Assembly (NCBI GenBank): GCA_964652025.1
Contig: CAZYZX010000001.1
Location: 310,001 to 374,000 of the forward strand
DNA from: JAEXOD01 sp964652025
GTDB taxonomy: Bacteria > Bacteroidota > Ignavibacteria > Ignavibacteriales > Melioribacteraceae
Direction: 5' to 3'
DNA length: 64,000 bases
In this document: piece by piece, positions 43,014-52,274 of the stretch
How positions within the stretch are numbered: position 1 is the stretch's first letter
How the letters are laid out: each line of letters opens with the position of its first letter
Translations under genes and position numbers: made by a program
Notes under the pieces: model-generated
What the model saw: the letters and a program-made list of their open reading frames with translations, nothing else
What the model was told of the DNA's origin: nothing
The model's database searches: none

Positions 43014-43650
43014 AGTTGAAACTTTTGTTTTTAATCCATTTGGTGAAAATACATATTTAGTTTATGATGATTTATTAAATGAAGGTTTTATTGTTGACCC
43101 TGGTTGTTTAGAGAAAGAAGAATACAATGAATTAAAGGAATTTATTAAAATTAAAAACATTAAAATAATATATATTTTAGTTACACATGGGCATTTAGAC
43201 CATATTTTTGGTGTAAAAAGAATTAAACAGTATTATAATGCAGGCTATTATTATCCTAAAAATGAATTACATTTTTATGATATTATGCAATCTGAAGCTA
43301 TGAAATATGGAATTAGTTATGAAATTCCACCAAAGCCCGATTATTTTTATGATGAAAATAATGTAATAAAATGTTGTGAAACAGATATAAGATTTTTATC
43401 TACACCCGGCCATAGCCCAGATAGTTATTGTATATATTTAGAAAAAGAAAATTTATGTTTTACTGGTGATGTTTTATTTAATGAAAGTATTGGGCGTACT
43501 GATTTATGGGGTGGTAATTATGAAAAATTAATTACTTCGATAAAGTCTAAATTGTTTACTCTGCCAGATGATACAATAATTTATCCTGGACATGGGGATA
43601 AAACTACAATAGGATATGAAAAGACAAATAATCCTTTTTTAAAAGTATAA
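43006..43650 (+). CDS. Metallo-beta-lactamase-fold hydrolase (glyoxalase II-like)
   Basis: This 214-residue protein has the zinc-binding motif THGHLDHIFG (about 60-69), a second-shell His in TPGHSPDSYCIY, Asp in FTGDVLFNESIGRTDLWGG and the final YPGHGDKTTIGYEKTNNPF. These place it among the short glyoxalase II-like (YcbL-type) hydrolases, which cleave thioesters or related substrates. It is translationally coupled to aroC by an 8-base overlap. Substrate remains unknown. Confidence 0.9.
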   Translation: MIKVETFVFNPFGENTYLVYDDLLNEGFIVDPGCLEKEEYNELKEFIKIKNIKIIYILVTHGHLDHIFGVKRIKQYYNAGYYYPKNELHFYDIMQSEAMKYGISYEIPPKPDYFYDENNVIKCCETDIRFLSTPGHSPDSYCIYLEKENLCFTGDVLFNESIGRTDLWGGNYEKLITSIKSKLFTLPDDTIIYPGHGDKTTIGYEKTNNPFLKV

Positions 43651-43714
43651 ATTTAGTTTTTATTGTGTAATTTTATTATTATATTTTAGAAATAATTATT
43701 AAGGAAGTTAATTT

Positions 43715-44431
43715 TTGAAACTAAATTCTTTTCTTAAACAAATAATTACTTGGTTAATATTTTTTGCAATCTATTTTTTATTGTTCGATTTTATTATACC
43801 TAATAATAAATATTTCCCTAAACTTAGTTTAGTATATGAAGCAGGATTAGAAATATTTAGACATTATAATTTATTTTCTGGTTTGGCAATTACTACATCA
43901 ATAATTTATTTTTCTCTAAGTTTATTATTGGTCTTATTATATTTTAATATTAATATTAATATTAATTTTATATTTAATTTTAGCCTATTTATAAAAATAC
44001 CTTTCTTTTTAATTATTCTAATTTTTGGTTTTTGGTTTGGTAATTCAATTTTAGCTGAGTTAGTTTTTGGTTTATTTTTAATTATCACACACATATCTTA
44101 CAAAGCTACAACTTTCTTAAAAAATGAAAATGGTAATTATTTAGAATTTATAGAAATTAATAAACTTTCTGATAAAACATTAAAAAAAGTAAATTTAATT
44201 TTAGTTAAAAATATTTTATTAAATGAAATAAGAAAGACACATTTTTATTTATGGACGTTTATTTTAATTTATGAATTTATAAACATAACCGGTGGTATAG
44301 GTACTATTTTACATAATATTTTTAATAACATAGATTTAAGTGGGATATTTGCTATTTCGTTTATAATTTACTTTTTAATAACTATTGGAGATTATATGTA
44401 CTTAGTTATAAAAAATAAAATACTTATGTAG
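43715..44431 (+). CDS. Divergent SsuC/TauC-like ABC importer permease
   Basis: This 238-residue membrane protein has about six hydrophobic segments. Although very Ile/Phe/Asn-rich and diverged, it follows the SsuC/TauC-type permease plan: an early FPKLSLVYEAGLEIF segment (compare LPSP..V...), and a C-terminal WTFILIYEFINITGGIGTIL...IFAISFIIYFLITIGDYMYL stretch matching the loop that contacts the ATPase. The EAA loop itself (FLEFIEINKLSDKTLKKVNLIL region) is recognisable but weak. The start is TTG at 43715 with AAGGAAG upstream. The ATPase gene follows 9 bases later. No substrate-binding protein is nearby. Confidence 0.65.
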   Translation: MKLNSFLKQIITWLIFFAIYFLLFDFIIPNNKYFPKLSLVYEAGLEIFRHYNLFSGLAITTSIIYFSLSLLLVLLYFNINININFIFNFSLFIKIPFFLIILIFGFWFGNSILAELVFGLFLIITHISYKATTFLKNENGNYLEFIEINKLSDKTLKKVNLILVKNILLNEIRKTHFYLWTFILIYEFINITGGIGTILHNIFNNIDLSGIFAISFIIYFLITIGDYMYLVIKNKILM

Positions 44432-44440
44432 GCTAATGAG

Positions 44441-45178
44441 ATGAATAACCAAAATATAATAGAGTTAAAGAGTTTTAATAGTATAAACGATTTAGTAAAA
44501 GAAAATAACGGTGTTATTTTTAATAATCTTTCATTTAGCGTACAAAAAGAACAAATTGTTTCTATTTGTGCACCTTTTGGAAGTGGAAAATCTACTTTGT
44601 TAAAAATAATTGCTAAAAACAATAGTAATAACATTTTCTTTAATGGTAAAAGACTATATTTTATTCCATCTTATAGTGTTTATTTAGAAAATGTTAACGT
44701 TGAAGATGCATTAAAAATATACTCTGATAGTACAAATATAGCTATAAACGATGTAATTAAATATGTTGGATTAGAAGGATACGAAAAACATAAATTTAAT
44801 AAAAAAAGTAAAGGTTTTTATTTTAGAGTGTTATTAGCATTAGGAATATTATTAAATGCAGAGTTGTTTATAATAGATGATATATTTAATGAAATTAATT
44901 ATATTACTAAAATTGAGGTTATGGAATTAATTTTAAAATTACGACAAGAAAAAGGAATAAGTTTTCTATTTGGAATATCAAATATAACAGATGCAATAAT
45001 TTTATCTGATAAAATAATAATAGCAAAAGGAAATCCTTTTGAAATAATTTTTGAAGAAAATATAAGTTCTAATAAATTAAGTTTAAAAGAAAGAATGGTT
45101 GATGAGAAAACTAAAGAAATTAAAAATAATGTAATTAACAAACTAGAAATAAATGAAATAAAAGGCTTTGCAATATGA
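44441..45178 (+). CDS. Degenerate ABC transporter ATPase
   Basis: This 245-residue protein is an ABC ATPase by its Walker A (APFGSGKST, about 44-52) and the position of its other blocks, but several key residues are changed. The Q-loop position reads FIPSYSVYLENV without Gln, the signature LSGGQ reads KSKGF, and Walker B reads LFIIDDIFNE with Asp in place of the catalytic Glu. It may bind ATP with little or no hydrolysis, or work with a second, intact ATPase. It follows the permease gene by 9 bases and its stop overlaps the next gene by four bases (ATGA), so permease, ATPase and carboxyltransferase are translated as a unit. Confidence 0.75.
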   Translation: MNNQNIIELKSFNSINDLVKENNGVIFNNLSFSVQKEQIVSICAPFGSGKSTLLKIIAKNNSNNIFFNGKRLYFIPSYSVYLENVNVEDALKIYSDSTNIAINDVIKYVGLEGYEKHKFNKKSKGFYFRVLLALGILLNAELFIIDDIFNEINYITKIEVMELILKLRQEKGISFLFGISNITDAIILSDKIIIAKGNPFEIIFEENISSNKLSLKERMVDEKTKEIKNNVINKLEINEIKGFAI

Positions 45179-46719
45179 AAGATAAAATAGAAAATTTAAA
45201 AAGGAAAAAGTTAGAAGCACAAAATGGGGGCGGAGAAGATAAAATAAAGCAACAACATGCAAAAGGGAAATTAACAGCTAGAGAAAGAATTTTATTATTA
45301 GTAGATGAAGGTAGTTTTGAAGAAGTAGATATTTTTGTTAAGCATAGGGGAAAGGATTTTAATATTGGTAATACACAAATTGCTGGCGACGGCGTTATAA
45401 CTGGTTTTGCAAAAATTAATGGAAGACCAGTAGGAATATTTAGCCAAGATTTTACAGTATTTGGGGGATCTTTATCTGAAACACATGCAAAAAAAATTAC
45501 AAAAATTATGGATACCTGTCTAAAAATAGGTATTCCAATTATAGGTTTAAATGATTCTGGTGGAGCAAGAATTCAAGAGGGAGTTTTAAGCTTAGGTGGA
45601 TATGCGGATATATTTTTACGCAATACGTTGGCAAGCGGAGTAATACCACAAATATCAGCAATTTTAGGTCCATGTGCTGGCGGTGCTGTGTACAGTCCGG
45701 CTATAACAGATTTTATTTTTATGGTTAAGCACACTTCACATATGTTTGTAACGGGACCTAATGTAGTTAAAACTGTTACTCACGAAGATGTAAGCTTTGA
45801 AGATTTGGGAGGTGCGGAAACACATGCTACCAAAAGTGGAGTTGCACATTTTACCTTTGATAGCGAGTTAGAAGTTTTTGAAAATATTAAAAAATTACTT
45901 TCTTATTTGCCACAAAACTGGAAAGATTTACCTTTAGAAAAAAAGTTCGATTTTAATCAAAATTTACTTGTACCAAAACTTGATAATATTTTACCTGATA
46001 ATCCAGGTAAACCATATGATATGAAGGAAATAATTAGGTTATTAGCAGATAATGAAGAGTTTTTAGAAGTTCATGAAAATTATGCACAAAATATAATTAC
46101 TGGGTTCGCACGAATAGGTGGTTTATCTGTAGGAATAGTAGCCAATCAACCAGCAGTTTTAGCTGGTGTATTAGATATAAATGCTTCTAATAAAGGAGCA
46201 AGATTTGTTAGGTTTTGTGATGCATTTAATATACCTTTATTAGTTTTAGAAGATGTCCCCGGATTTTTACCTGGAACTGAACAAGAGTGGAATGGAATTA
46301 TAAAACATGGTGCTAAACTACTTTTTGCTTTTTGTGAAGCAACGGTACCCAAAATTACAGTTATTATAAGAAAAGCATATGGTGGTGCTTACGACGTTAT
46401 GAACTCTAAGCATATTAGAGGTGATTTTAATTTTGCATGGCCTACTGCAGAAATAGCTGTTATGGGTCCAAAAGGAGCCGTAGAAATAATATTTAAGAAA
46501 GAAATTTCAGCGGCAGAAGATCCTATAGATAAAACTAATAGTTTAGTTAATGAATATGTTGAAAAATTCGCTAATCCTTTTGTAGCAGCTGAGCATGGGT
46601 TTATTGATGATGTTATTATTCCTAATGAAACCAGATTGAAAATAATTAATGCATTTCAATTACTTAAAACAAAAGTTGATAAAAATCCTAAAAAGAAACA
46701 TTGTAATATACCATTATAA
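45175..46719 (+). CDS. Acyl-CoA carboxylase / decarboxylase carboxyltransferase beta subunit
   Basis: This 514-residue biotin-dependent carboxyltransferase resembles propionyl-CoA carboxylase beta and methylmalonyl-CoA decarboxylase alpha. It has both crotonase-like halves: KGKLTARERILLLVDEGSFEE, GLNDSGGARIQEGV and PCAGGAVYSPAITDF in the first, and VANQPAVLAGVLDINASNKG, LVLEDVPGFLPGTEQEWNGI and IIRKAYGGAYDVMNSKHI in the second. It transfers CO2 between carboxybiotin and an acyl-CoA such as propionyl-CoA. A biotin carboxylase or biotin carrier is not present in the window. It overlaps the degenerate ABC ATPase gene by four bases. Confidence 0.9.
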   Translation: MKDKIENLKRKKLEAQNGGGEDKIKQQHAKGKLTARERILLLVDEGSFEEVDIFVKHRGKDFNIGNTQIAGDGVITGFAKINGRPVGIFSQDFTVFGGSLSETHAKKITKIMDTCLKIGIPIIGLNDSGGARIQEGVLSLGGYADIFLRNTLASGVIPQISAILGPCAGGAVYSPAITDFIFMVKHTSHMFVTGPNVVKTVTHEDVSFEDLGGAETHATKSGVAHFTFDSELEVFENIKKLLSYLPQNWKDLPLEKKFDFNQNLLVPKLDNILPDNPGKPYDMKEIIRLLADNEEFLEVHENYAQNIITGFARIGGLSVGIVANQPAVLAGVLDINASNKGARFVRFCDAFNIPLLVLEDVPGFLPGTEQEWNGIIKHGAKLLFAFCEATVPKITVIIRKAYGGAYDVMNSKHIRGDFNFAWPTAEIAVMGPKGAVEIIFKKEISAAEDPIDKTNSLVNEYVEKFANPFVAAEHGFIDDVIIPNETRLKIINAFQLLKTKVDKNPKKKHCNIPL

Positions 46720-46883
46720 GTAAATGTTCAGGATTTATCAATTAAATGTTAACGTTTGTTAATATTTTATTAAAAAAAATTTAATATTTTTTAATTTAAT
46801 GGTATCTGGAAATTTTTATGAATTGCAATTTGTGATTTATATCAATAATTTTGAGTGTTGTTTTTGTCAAACATGGAGAAGAA

Positions 46884-49622
46884 ATGCAAAAAATTAAAAT
46901 AGTTTTTGTGCTTGCGCTGTCTTTAATCTTAACATCTTGCGGTGTATTTAAGACAACGCAACAGGAAAACAGCATTGAAAAAAAGGAGGTTACAGAGGTA
47001 AATTTAGAACCATCAAATATTATCAATGAATACTTAGAAGAGGCTAGACAGTATTATGTTGATGCTTTAAAAGCAAAGAAAGTTGGTAACAATATAGATG
47101 CTTTCAGCAATTTTGAAAACGCCCTTACCATAATTAATAAGTTAAGTTACTTCCCAGATATAGAAGATAATCAAGCTTATACAGAATTAGAAAGTGCTAT
47201 AGTTGATGACTATAGAGCTTTTGTAGATTTGTTTGATGAGTTACCTGAGAATGTAACAATATCTGCCTTGGAAGACTGGCTAAATAAAAAATTACCTGAT
47301 TTAGCTGATAATATGTTTTTGGATACAGATACAAAAGTATCCAATACAATTATTGTTGGTGAATTTGAATTACAAATAAATCCTTATGTAGAAAAGTATA
47401 TTGAATATTTTAGTGGTAAAGGACGTAAGTATATAGAACGTTGGTTAAGTAGAAGTGGTAAATATTTCCCAATGATGGCAAAAATATTCCAAGAGGAAAA
47501 AGTACCACAACAAATATTGTACTTAAGTATGATAGAAAGTGGGTTAAACCCAACAGCTAGGTCTTGGGCAAAAGCAGTAGGATTATGGCAATTTATTCGT
47601 GAAACAGGTGAAAGATATGGCTTAGATGTTACATTTTATTATGATGAAAGAATGGATCCAGAAAAATCTACTAGAGCTGCAGCTCAACATTTAAGAGATT
47701 TATACTATAGTTTAGGTGATTGGTATTTGGCTTTAGCTGCGTATAATTGTGGAGAAGGGAATGTAACGCGAGCTATTAATAAAGCTGGCGCAACAGATTT
47801 TTGGTCTATTATGCCATATTTACCAAAAGAAACAAGAAATTATGTGCCACAATATATTGCAGTTACTTTAATTGCAAGCAGACCAGAAATGTATGGTTTT
47901 ACTAATTTAATGTATGAAAATCCCGTAGAATACAAAGTACATCCTATAACAGAAGCAATTGATTTAGCTGTTTTAGCAAAATGTGCAGGTTTAAGTGTTG
48001 AAAGTTTGAGAGACCTAAATCCAGAACTGATTCAAAGTTGTACACCTTCGGGCGTACCAGGCGGTTATTTATTAAAAGTACCTGCCAAGTCATATGAAGC
48101 ATTTACAACTAATCTCAAAAATATTCCTAATGAATTAAAACAAAATTATGTAATACATGAAGTTAAAAAAGGGGAAACTTTAAGTATTATTGCAGATAAA
48201 TATAATGTTAGTAAATCGAAAATTGCAAAATTAAATAATATTTCAACAAAAACTAAACTTTATCCTGGTGTAAGTATTAAAATACCAACAAATAACTACA
48301 TTAATTTTGATTTGGTGGTTAATACAGATAATATGCCCGCTGAAGATGAAATTTTTACTTCCTCAATTAACAATGCTCCATACTCCATTAAGTTAGATAA
48401 TATTGATAGTACTGACTATTTTGCAATTTACTCTAAAATGAATGATAATGATTCATTAATAATTCCTGACGGAAAGGCATTAGTTACTTATACAGTTAAA
48501 AAGGAAGATGCTTTAACAGATATAGCTCAATTATTTCAAGTTAGGGTTGCAGATTTAAGAAACTGGAACAACATATCATACACAACAAATATTAGAATTG
48601 GTCAAGTATTAAAAATATTTGTTCCTGAAGATAGAAAAGATCATTTTGCAAAATTAGATTCTTTGAAAGCTTCATCTTTTTCAGAAAATTTAGTACAAAA
48701 TGGAAATTGGATTAGACACAAAGTTAGAAGTGGAGAAACAATTTATTCTATTGCTAATAAATATAACGTAAACGCATCTCAAATTAAAAAATGGAATTCC
48801 TTAAAAAAAGATAAAGTTATAGTAGGTAATAGTTTAAAGATATTCTTAGGAAATAGTGGAGACGAAGAGGTTAATAAAAATGTTAAAGTTTCTAAGAATA
48901 CAACTAAATATAAAGTTAAAAAAGGGGAAACTTTAAGTAAAATTGCAGATAAATTTGATGTAACAATTGCTCAAATTAGAAGTTGGAATAATTTAAAGTC
49001 TAATAAAGTAGCTGCTGGTCAGGTATTAGTAATTAAAAATTCTGATAACTATACATCTTTAGGTGATAATAATAGTAAAAAAAGTACAAGCACAACTTAC
49101 ACTATTAAAAAAGGTGATACTTTAGAAGAAATTGCACAAAAAAATAATATTTCTGTTGAAGAATTAAAACAGTTAAATAATATAAAAGATAATAAAATTA
49201 TTGCTGGTGAAACATTAGTTTTAGTTAATAGTGTAAAAAACAGTAATAAAACTAAGCAAACTGAAGAGAAAAGTAGTAAATCTAATTCAACATATATTGT
49301 TAAAAAGGGTGATACAATAGGTGAAATAGCAGATAAATTCAATGTAACTATTGCCCAATTAAAAGCTTGGAATAAGCTAAATAATAACAGTATTAAAGTT
49401 GGTCAAGAATTAGTAGTAGCAAATACAAATTCTAAATCAGATAATAGTAATACTAAAACTAAAAAAACATCATCATCTACAAAAACCCATATTGTTAAAA
49501 ACGGAGATAGTTTGTGGACAATAGCTAAAAAATACTCTGTTAGTGTGAATGATATTAAATCAGCTAATAATTTGAATAGTGATAAAGTATCAGTAGGACA
49601 AAAAATAATAATACCAAATTAA
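46884..49622 (+). CDS. Membrane-bound lytic murein transglycosylase D-like lipoprotein with seven LysM repeats
   Basis: This 912-residue protein starts with a lipoprotein signal (LALSLILTSC, lipid Cys about 20). A helical region and an SLT domain (about 165-370) follow, with catalytic Glu218 in SMIESGLNPTARS and the motifs AVGLWQFIRETGERYGLDV and LALAAYNCGEGNVTRAI. The C-terminal half contains seven LysM repeats, starting near residues 421, 533, 609, 673, 736, 802 and 865, each with a KKGETLSxIA or similar core. It cleaves glycan strands while the LysM array binds peptidoglycan. MltD normally has one to a few LysM units, so the array is long. The ATG at 46884 has GGAGAAG upstream. The 164 bases before it hold no gene. 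Confidence 0.93.
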   Translation: MQKIKIVFVLALSLILTSCGVFKTTQQENSIEKKEVTEVNLEPSNIINEYLEEARQYYVDALKAKKVGNNIDAFSNFENALTIINKLSYFPDIEDNQAYTELESAIVDDYRAFVDLFDELPENVTISALEDWLNKKLPDLADNMFLDTDTKVSNTIIVGEFELQINPYVEKYIEYFSGKGRKYIERWLSRSGKYFPMMAKIFQEEKVPQQILYLSMIESGLNPTARSWAKAVGLWQFIRETGERYGLDVTFYYDERMDPEKSTRAAAQHLRDLYYSLGDWYLALAAYNCGEGNVTRAINKAGATDFWSIMPYLPKETRNYVPQYIAVTLIASRPEMYGFTNLMYENPVEYKVHPITEAIDLAVLAKCAGLSVESLRDLNPELIQSCTPSGVPGGYLLKVPAKSYEAFTTNLKNIPNELKQNYVIHEVKKGETLSIIADKYNVSKSKIAKLNNISTKTKLYPGVSIKIPTNNYINFDLVVNTDNMPAEDEIFTSSINNAPYSIKLDNIDSTDYFAIYSKMNDNDSLIIPDGKALVTYTVKKEDALTDIAQLFQVRVADLRNWNNISYTTNIRIGQVLKIFVPEDRKDHFAKLDSLKASSFSENLVQNGNWIRHKVRSGETIYSIANKYNVNASQIKKWNSLKKDKVIVGNSLKIFLGNSGDEEVNKNVKVSKNTTKYKVKKGETLSKIADKFDVTIAQIRSWNNLKSNKVAAGQVLVIKNSDNYTSLGDNNSKKSTSTTYTIKKGDTLEEIAQKNNISVEELKQLNNIKDNKIIAGETLVLVNSVKNSNKTKQTEEKSSKSNSTYIVKKGDTIGEIADKFNVTIAQLKAWNKLNNNSIKVGQELVVANTNSKSDNSNTKTKKTSSSTKTHIVKNGDSLWTIAKKYSVSVNDIKSANNLNSDKVSVGQKIIIPN

Positions 49623-49641
49623 CATATTTTTAAACATTAAA

Positions 49642-49736
49642 GCCGTTAGGGGTGCTCTCTCCTTAAACTAAAAGGAGTTTGCTGAGAACATACCCTAGAA
49701 CCTGATCCGGGTAATGCCGGCGTAGGAAAACGAGGC
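49642..49736 (+). promoter_or_regulatory. TPP (thiamin pyrophosphate) riboswitch aptamer
   Basis: The THI-box consensus is clearly present: AGGGGTGC (49648-49655), a variable P3 stem with CTCC.../...GGAG, TGCTGAGA (49680-49687), TACCCTAGAACCTGATC (49691-49707), CCGGGTAATGCCGG and CGTAGGAA (49721-49728). The closing P1 stem can form between GCCGTT (49642-49647) and AACGAGGC (49729-49736, one bulged A). Ligand binding stabilises P1, freeing the downstream terminator. The controlled gene is a TonB-dependent receptor followed by thiamine diphosphokinase and a symporter. Confidence 0.97.
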
Positions 49737-49751
49737 AAGAATAAATAAGAT

Positions 49752-49777
49752 GCCGTTTTCCTTTAAAACGGCTTTTT
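49752..49777 (+). terminator. Riboswitch-controlled attenuator terminator
   Basis: GCCGTTTT (49752-49759) and AAAACGGC (49765-49772) form a perfect 8-bp stem followed by five T residues. The aptamer's 3' side GGAAAACGAGGC (49725-49736) is complementary to GCCGTTTTCC (49752-49761, one bulge), giving an antiterminator that excludes both P1 and this hairpin. TPP should therefore cause termination. AGGAG at 49785 is the ribosome-binding site of the receptor gene. Confidence 0.9.
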
Positions 49778-49796
49778 AATTTATAGGAGTTATTCT

Positions 49797-52274
49797 ATGA
49801 AAAAAATCTTATTTATTCTTTTTTTTATTTCTGGTTTTGTTTGGGGTGAAGGTATAAAAATTAGTGGGTATGTTTATAGTAGTAACGATAATATTCCTTT
49901 GCCAGAAGCTAATGTTATTGTTAAAGGAACCAATATTGGCACGTCTACAGATAAAAATGGTTATTTTGAATTAGTAAATTTATCTTTAGATAGTAAGTTA
50001 TTAATTTCTTTTATCGGATTTGAAGTTGAAGAAATTGATGTTAAACAATTAGAAAATAATAACTTAAAAGTATTTTTAAAGAGAAAATTACTAAATAGTC
50101 AAACTGTTTTAATAGAAGGGATTACCCTTACTAAAAGAGAACGAACGTTCACATTTAATGTTGTAGACAAAAATATGATTCAACAAAACTATACTTTTCA
50201 AGATATTCCAGAATTTGTTAGTCTAATGCCTTCAGCAACTTTTTATTCAGAAGGAGGAAGTGGTATTGGGTATAATTATTTAAATATAAGGGGTTTTGAC
50301 CAAAGGCGTATTTCAGTAACTGTAAACGGAATACCACAGAACGAGCCTGAGGACCATAATGTTTATTGGTTAGACATGCCAGATTTGTTATCTAACACAG
50401 AACTAATTCAAATTCAACGTGGGGCTGGGTCTGGTATTACCGGTTATCCAAGTATTGGTGGTGCTATTAATATTATTACCTCTAATTTTTCAGACAAATC
50501 TTTTCTAAAACTAGAGTTGGGTAATGGAAGTTATAATACTAGAAAATATTCTGTTTCTGCATCAAGTGGATTGATTAATGGCAATACAAGTTATTATTTT
50601 AGTTTATCTAATATTTTAAGTTCCGGTTATCGAAATAATTCATGGACTAATTTTAAATCTTTTTATTTTTCAGCTGTACGGTTTGATGAAAATCTAACAA
50701 ACCAAATAAATATTTTTGGTGGTTTGGTTAATGATGGATTGGCATATACCGGATTACCTAAATTTGCTACAAAAGATAAAAAACAAAGAAAAGTAAATCA
50801 TAATTATTGGGAGGCTGATAATAAAGAGTATTTTTATGAATCTTATCGAAGACCAGAGGAAAGAGAAGAATTTTTTCAACCGCATTTTGAATTATTAACA
50901 GACTATAAGATTAATGAAAATATATCCTTAAATTCTGCTTTATTTGGCATTATTGGTAATGGCTATTTTGATTATGATGGTTCGTGGGCAGATACTTCGT
51001 ATTATAGATTAACTTATAATAATGGTTTTTATCCAAATTCTAATCCGGGAGTTTCTTTAATTAGGGCGATGGTAGAAAATAAGCAATTTGGTTGGATTCC
51101 AAGAGCTATAATTAAACACCATAATGGAGAACTTTTAACTGGTTTAGAGCTAAGGTTTCATAATTCCATACATTGGGGTAGCATAATTTATGGAGAGAAT
51201 TTACCAGCCGGAATAAGTCCTAATTATAGATATTATTATTATGAAGGACAAAAAGATATAATTAATGCGTTTATTTCTGAAAACTATAAAATTAGTGAGG
51301 TGATGAATCTATTTGCAGAGCTTCAAGCGTCATATAATTCTTATAAGATAAAAAATGAAAGGTATTTAAACAATAATTTTACAATTAACAATTTCTTTTT
51401 AAATCCAAGAATAGCTTTATCTTATAAAATAAATAGTAATATAAACTCTTATTTAAGTATATCAAATGTTTCAAGAGAACCAAGACTAAAAAACTATTAT
51501 GATGCGGCAGAATCTAGTGGCGGGGCAGAACCACAATTTGAGAAGAATTTAGATGGCACTTATAATTTTAGTAAACCTTTAGTAAAACCAGAAAACATGA
51601 CAGGTATTGAACTAGGTTCTAATTATAAGAGTGAAAAACTAAATATCGATTTTAATTTGTATTATATGTTATTTAAAGATGAGATTGTTGCTAATGGACA
51701 ACTTGACCGTTTTGGACAACCGATTACTGGTAATATGGATAAAACAGTGCACGCAGGAATTGAATTATCAGCTGTTTACAAAACTGATTTTGGCTTTGAA
51801 ATAATTTCTAATTTTAATATTAATAAAAATGAAATTATTAATGGTAAAGAATTTTATTACGATAGCGTAACTGGTAATACTTATGAAATTGTACTTAATA
51901 ACAATAGAATTGGTGGCTTTCCAAATGTAATTGTTAACTGTTTAATTAATTATAAATTAGATAATTTTTTATTTAATATTTCAGCAAAATATCAAGGGAA
52001 ATCATATTCTGATAATTATGATAATAAGTTAAAGAATTTTCTTGATTTATATCCAAATTTCAAGGATTATTCTGATAATGTAATCGACCCATTTATGGTA
52101 GTTAATGCCAAAATTAATTATACAAAAAGTTTTGAAAGATTTATTAAAGATATTACTTTTAAGTTTCAAATAAATAATGTATTTAATAAGCTATATGTAC
52201 CATTTGCGTATGGTAAGGAATTTTTTCCTGCAGCAGAAAGAAACTATTATTTAGGAGTTGAATTAAGATTTTGA
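49797..52274 (+). CDS. TonB-dependent receptor, probable thiamin (or precursor) outer-membrane transporter
   Basis: This 825-residue outer-membrane receptor has a signal peptide (MKKILFILFFISGFVWG), a carboxypeptidase-regulatory-like N-domain (about 20-95), a plug (about 115-230, with YLNIRGFDQRRISVTVNGIP and YPSIGGAINIIT) and a C-terminal 22-strand-type barrel ending NYYLGVELRF with terminal Phe. Because it lies directly under a TPP riboswitch and next to thiamine diphosphokinase, its substrate is most likely thiamin, a thiamin phosphate or a precursor. Similar TPP-controlled receptors (called Omr1 in comparative studies of Bacteroidetes) are known. It depends on TonB/ExbBD, encoded at 1152-2856. 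Its TGA stop overlaps the next TTG start (TTGA). Confidence 0.92.
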   Translation: MKKILFILFFISGFVWGEGIKISGYVYSSNDNIPLPEANVIVKGTNIGTSTDKNGYFELVNLSLDSKLLISFIGFEVEEIDVKQLENNNLKVFLKRKLLNSQTVLIEGITLTKRERTFTFNVVDKNMIQQNYTFQDIPEFVSLMPSATFYSEGGSGIGYNYLNIRGFDQRRISVTVNGIPQNEPEDHNVYWLDMPDLLSNTELIQIQRGAGSGITGYPSIGGAINIITSNFSDKSFLKLELGNGSYNTRKYSVSASSGLINGNTSYYFSLSNILSSGYRNNSWTNFKSFYFSAVRFDENLTNQINIFGGLVNDGLAYTGLPKFATKDKKQRKVNHNYWEADNKEYFYESYRRPEEREEFFQPHFELLTDYKINENISLNSALFGIIGNGYFDYDGSWADTSYYRLTYNNGFYPNSNPGVSLIRAMVENKQFGWIPRAIIKHHNGELLTGLELRFHNSIHWGSIIYGENLPAGISPNYRYYYYEGQKDIINAFISENYKISEVMNLFAELQASYNSYKIKNERYLNNNFTINNFFLNPRIALSYKINSNINSYLSISNVSREPRLKNYYDAAESSGGAEPQFEKNLDGTYNFSKPLVKPENMTGIELGSNYKSEKLNIDFNLYYMLFKDEIVANGQLDRFGQPITGNMDKTVHAGIELSAVYKTDFGFEIISNFNINKNEIINGKEFYYDSVTGNTYEIVLNNNRIGGFPNVIVNCLINYKLDNFLFNISAKYQGKSYSDNYDNKLKNFLDLYPNFKDYSDNVIDPFMVVNAKINYTKSFERFIKDITFKFQINNVFNKLYVPFAYGKEFFPAAERNYYLGVELRF

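Noticed and set aside
46829..46848. Crp/Fnr-like palindrome TTTGTGATTTATATCAATAA before mltD
   Set aside because: Only one half matches the TGTGA consensus well and the region is over 80 % AT, so chance is likely; no second copy was noticed.
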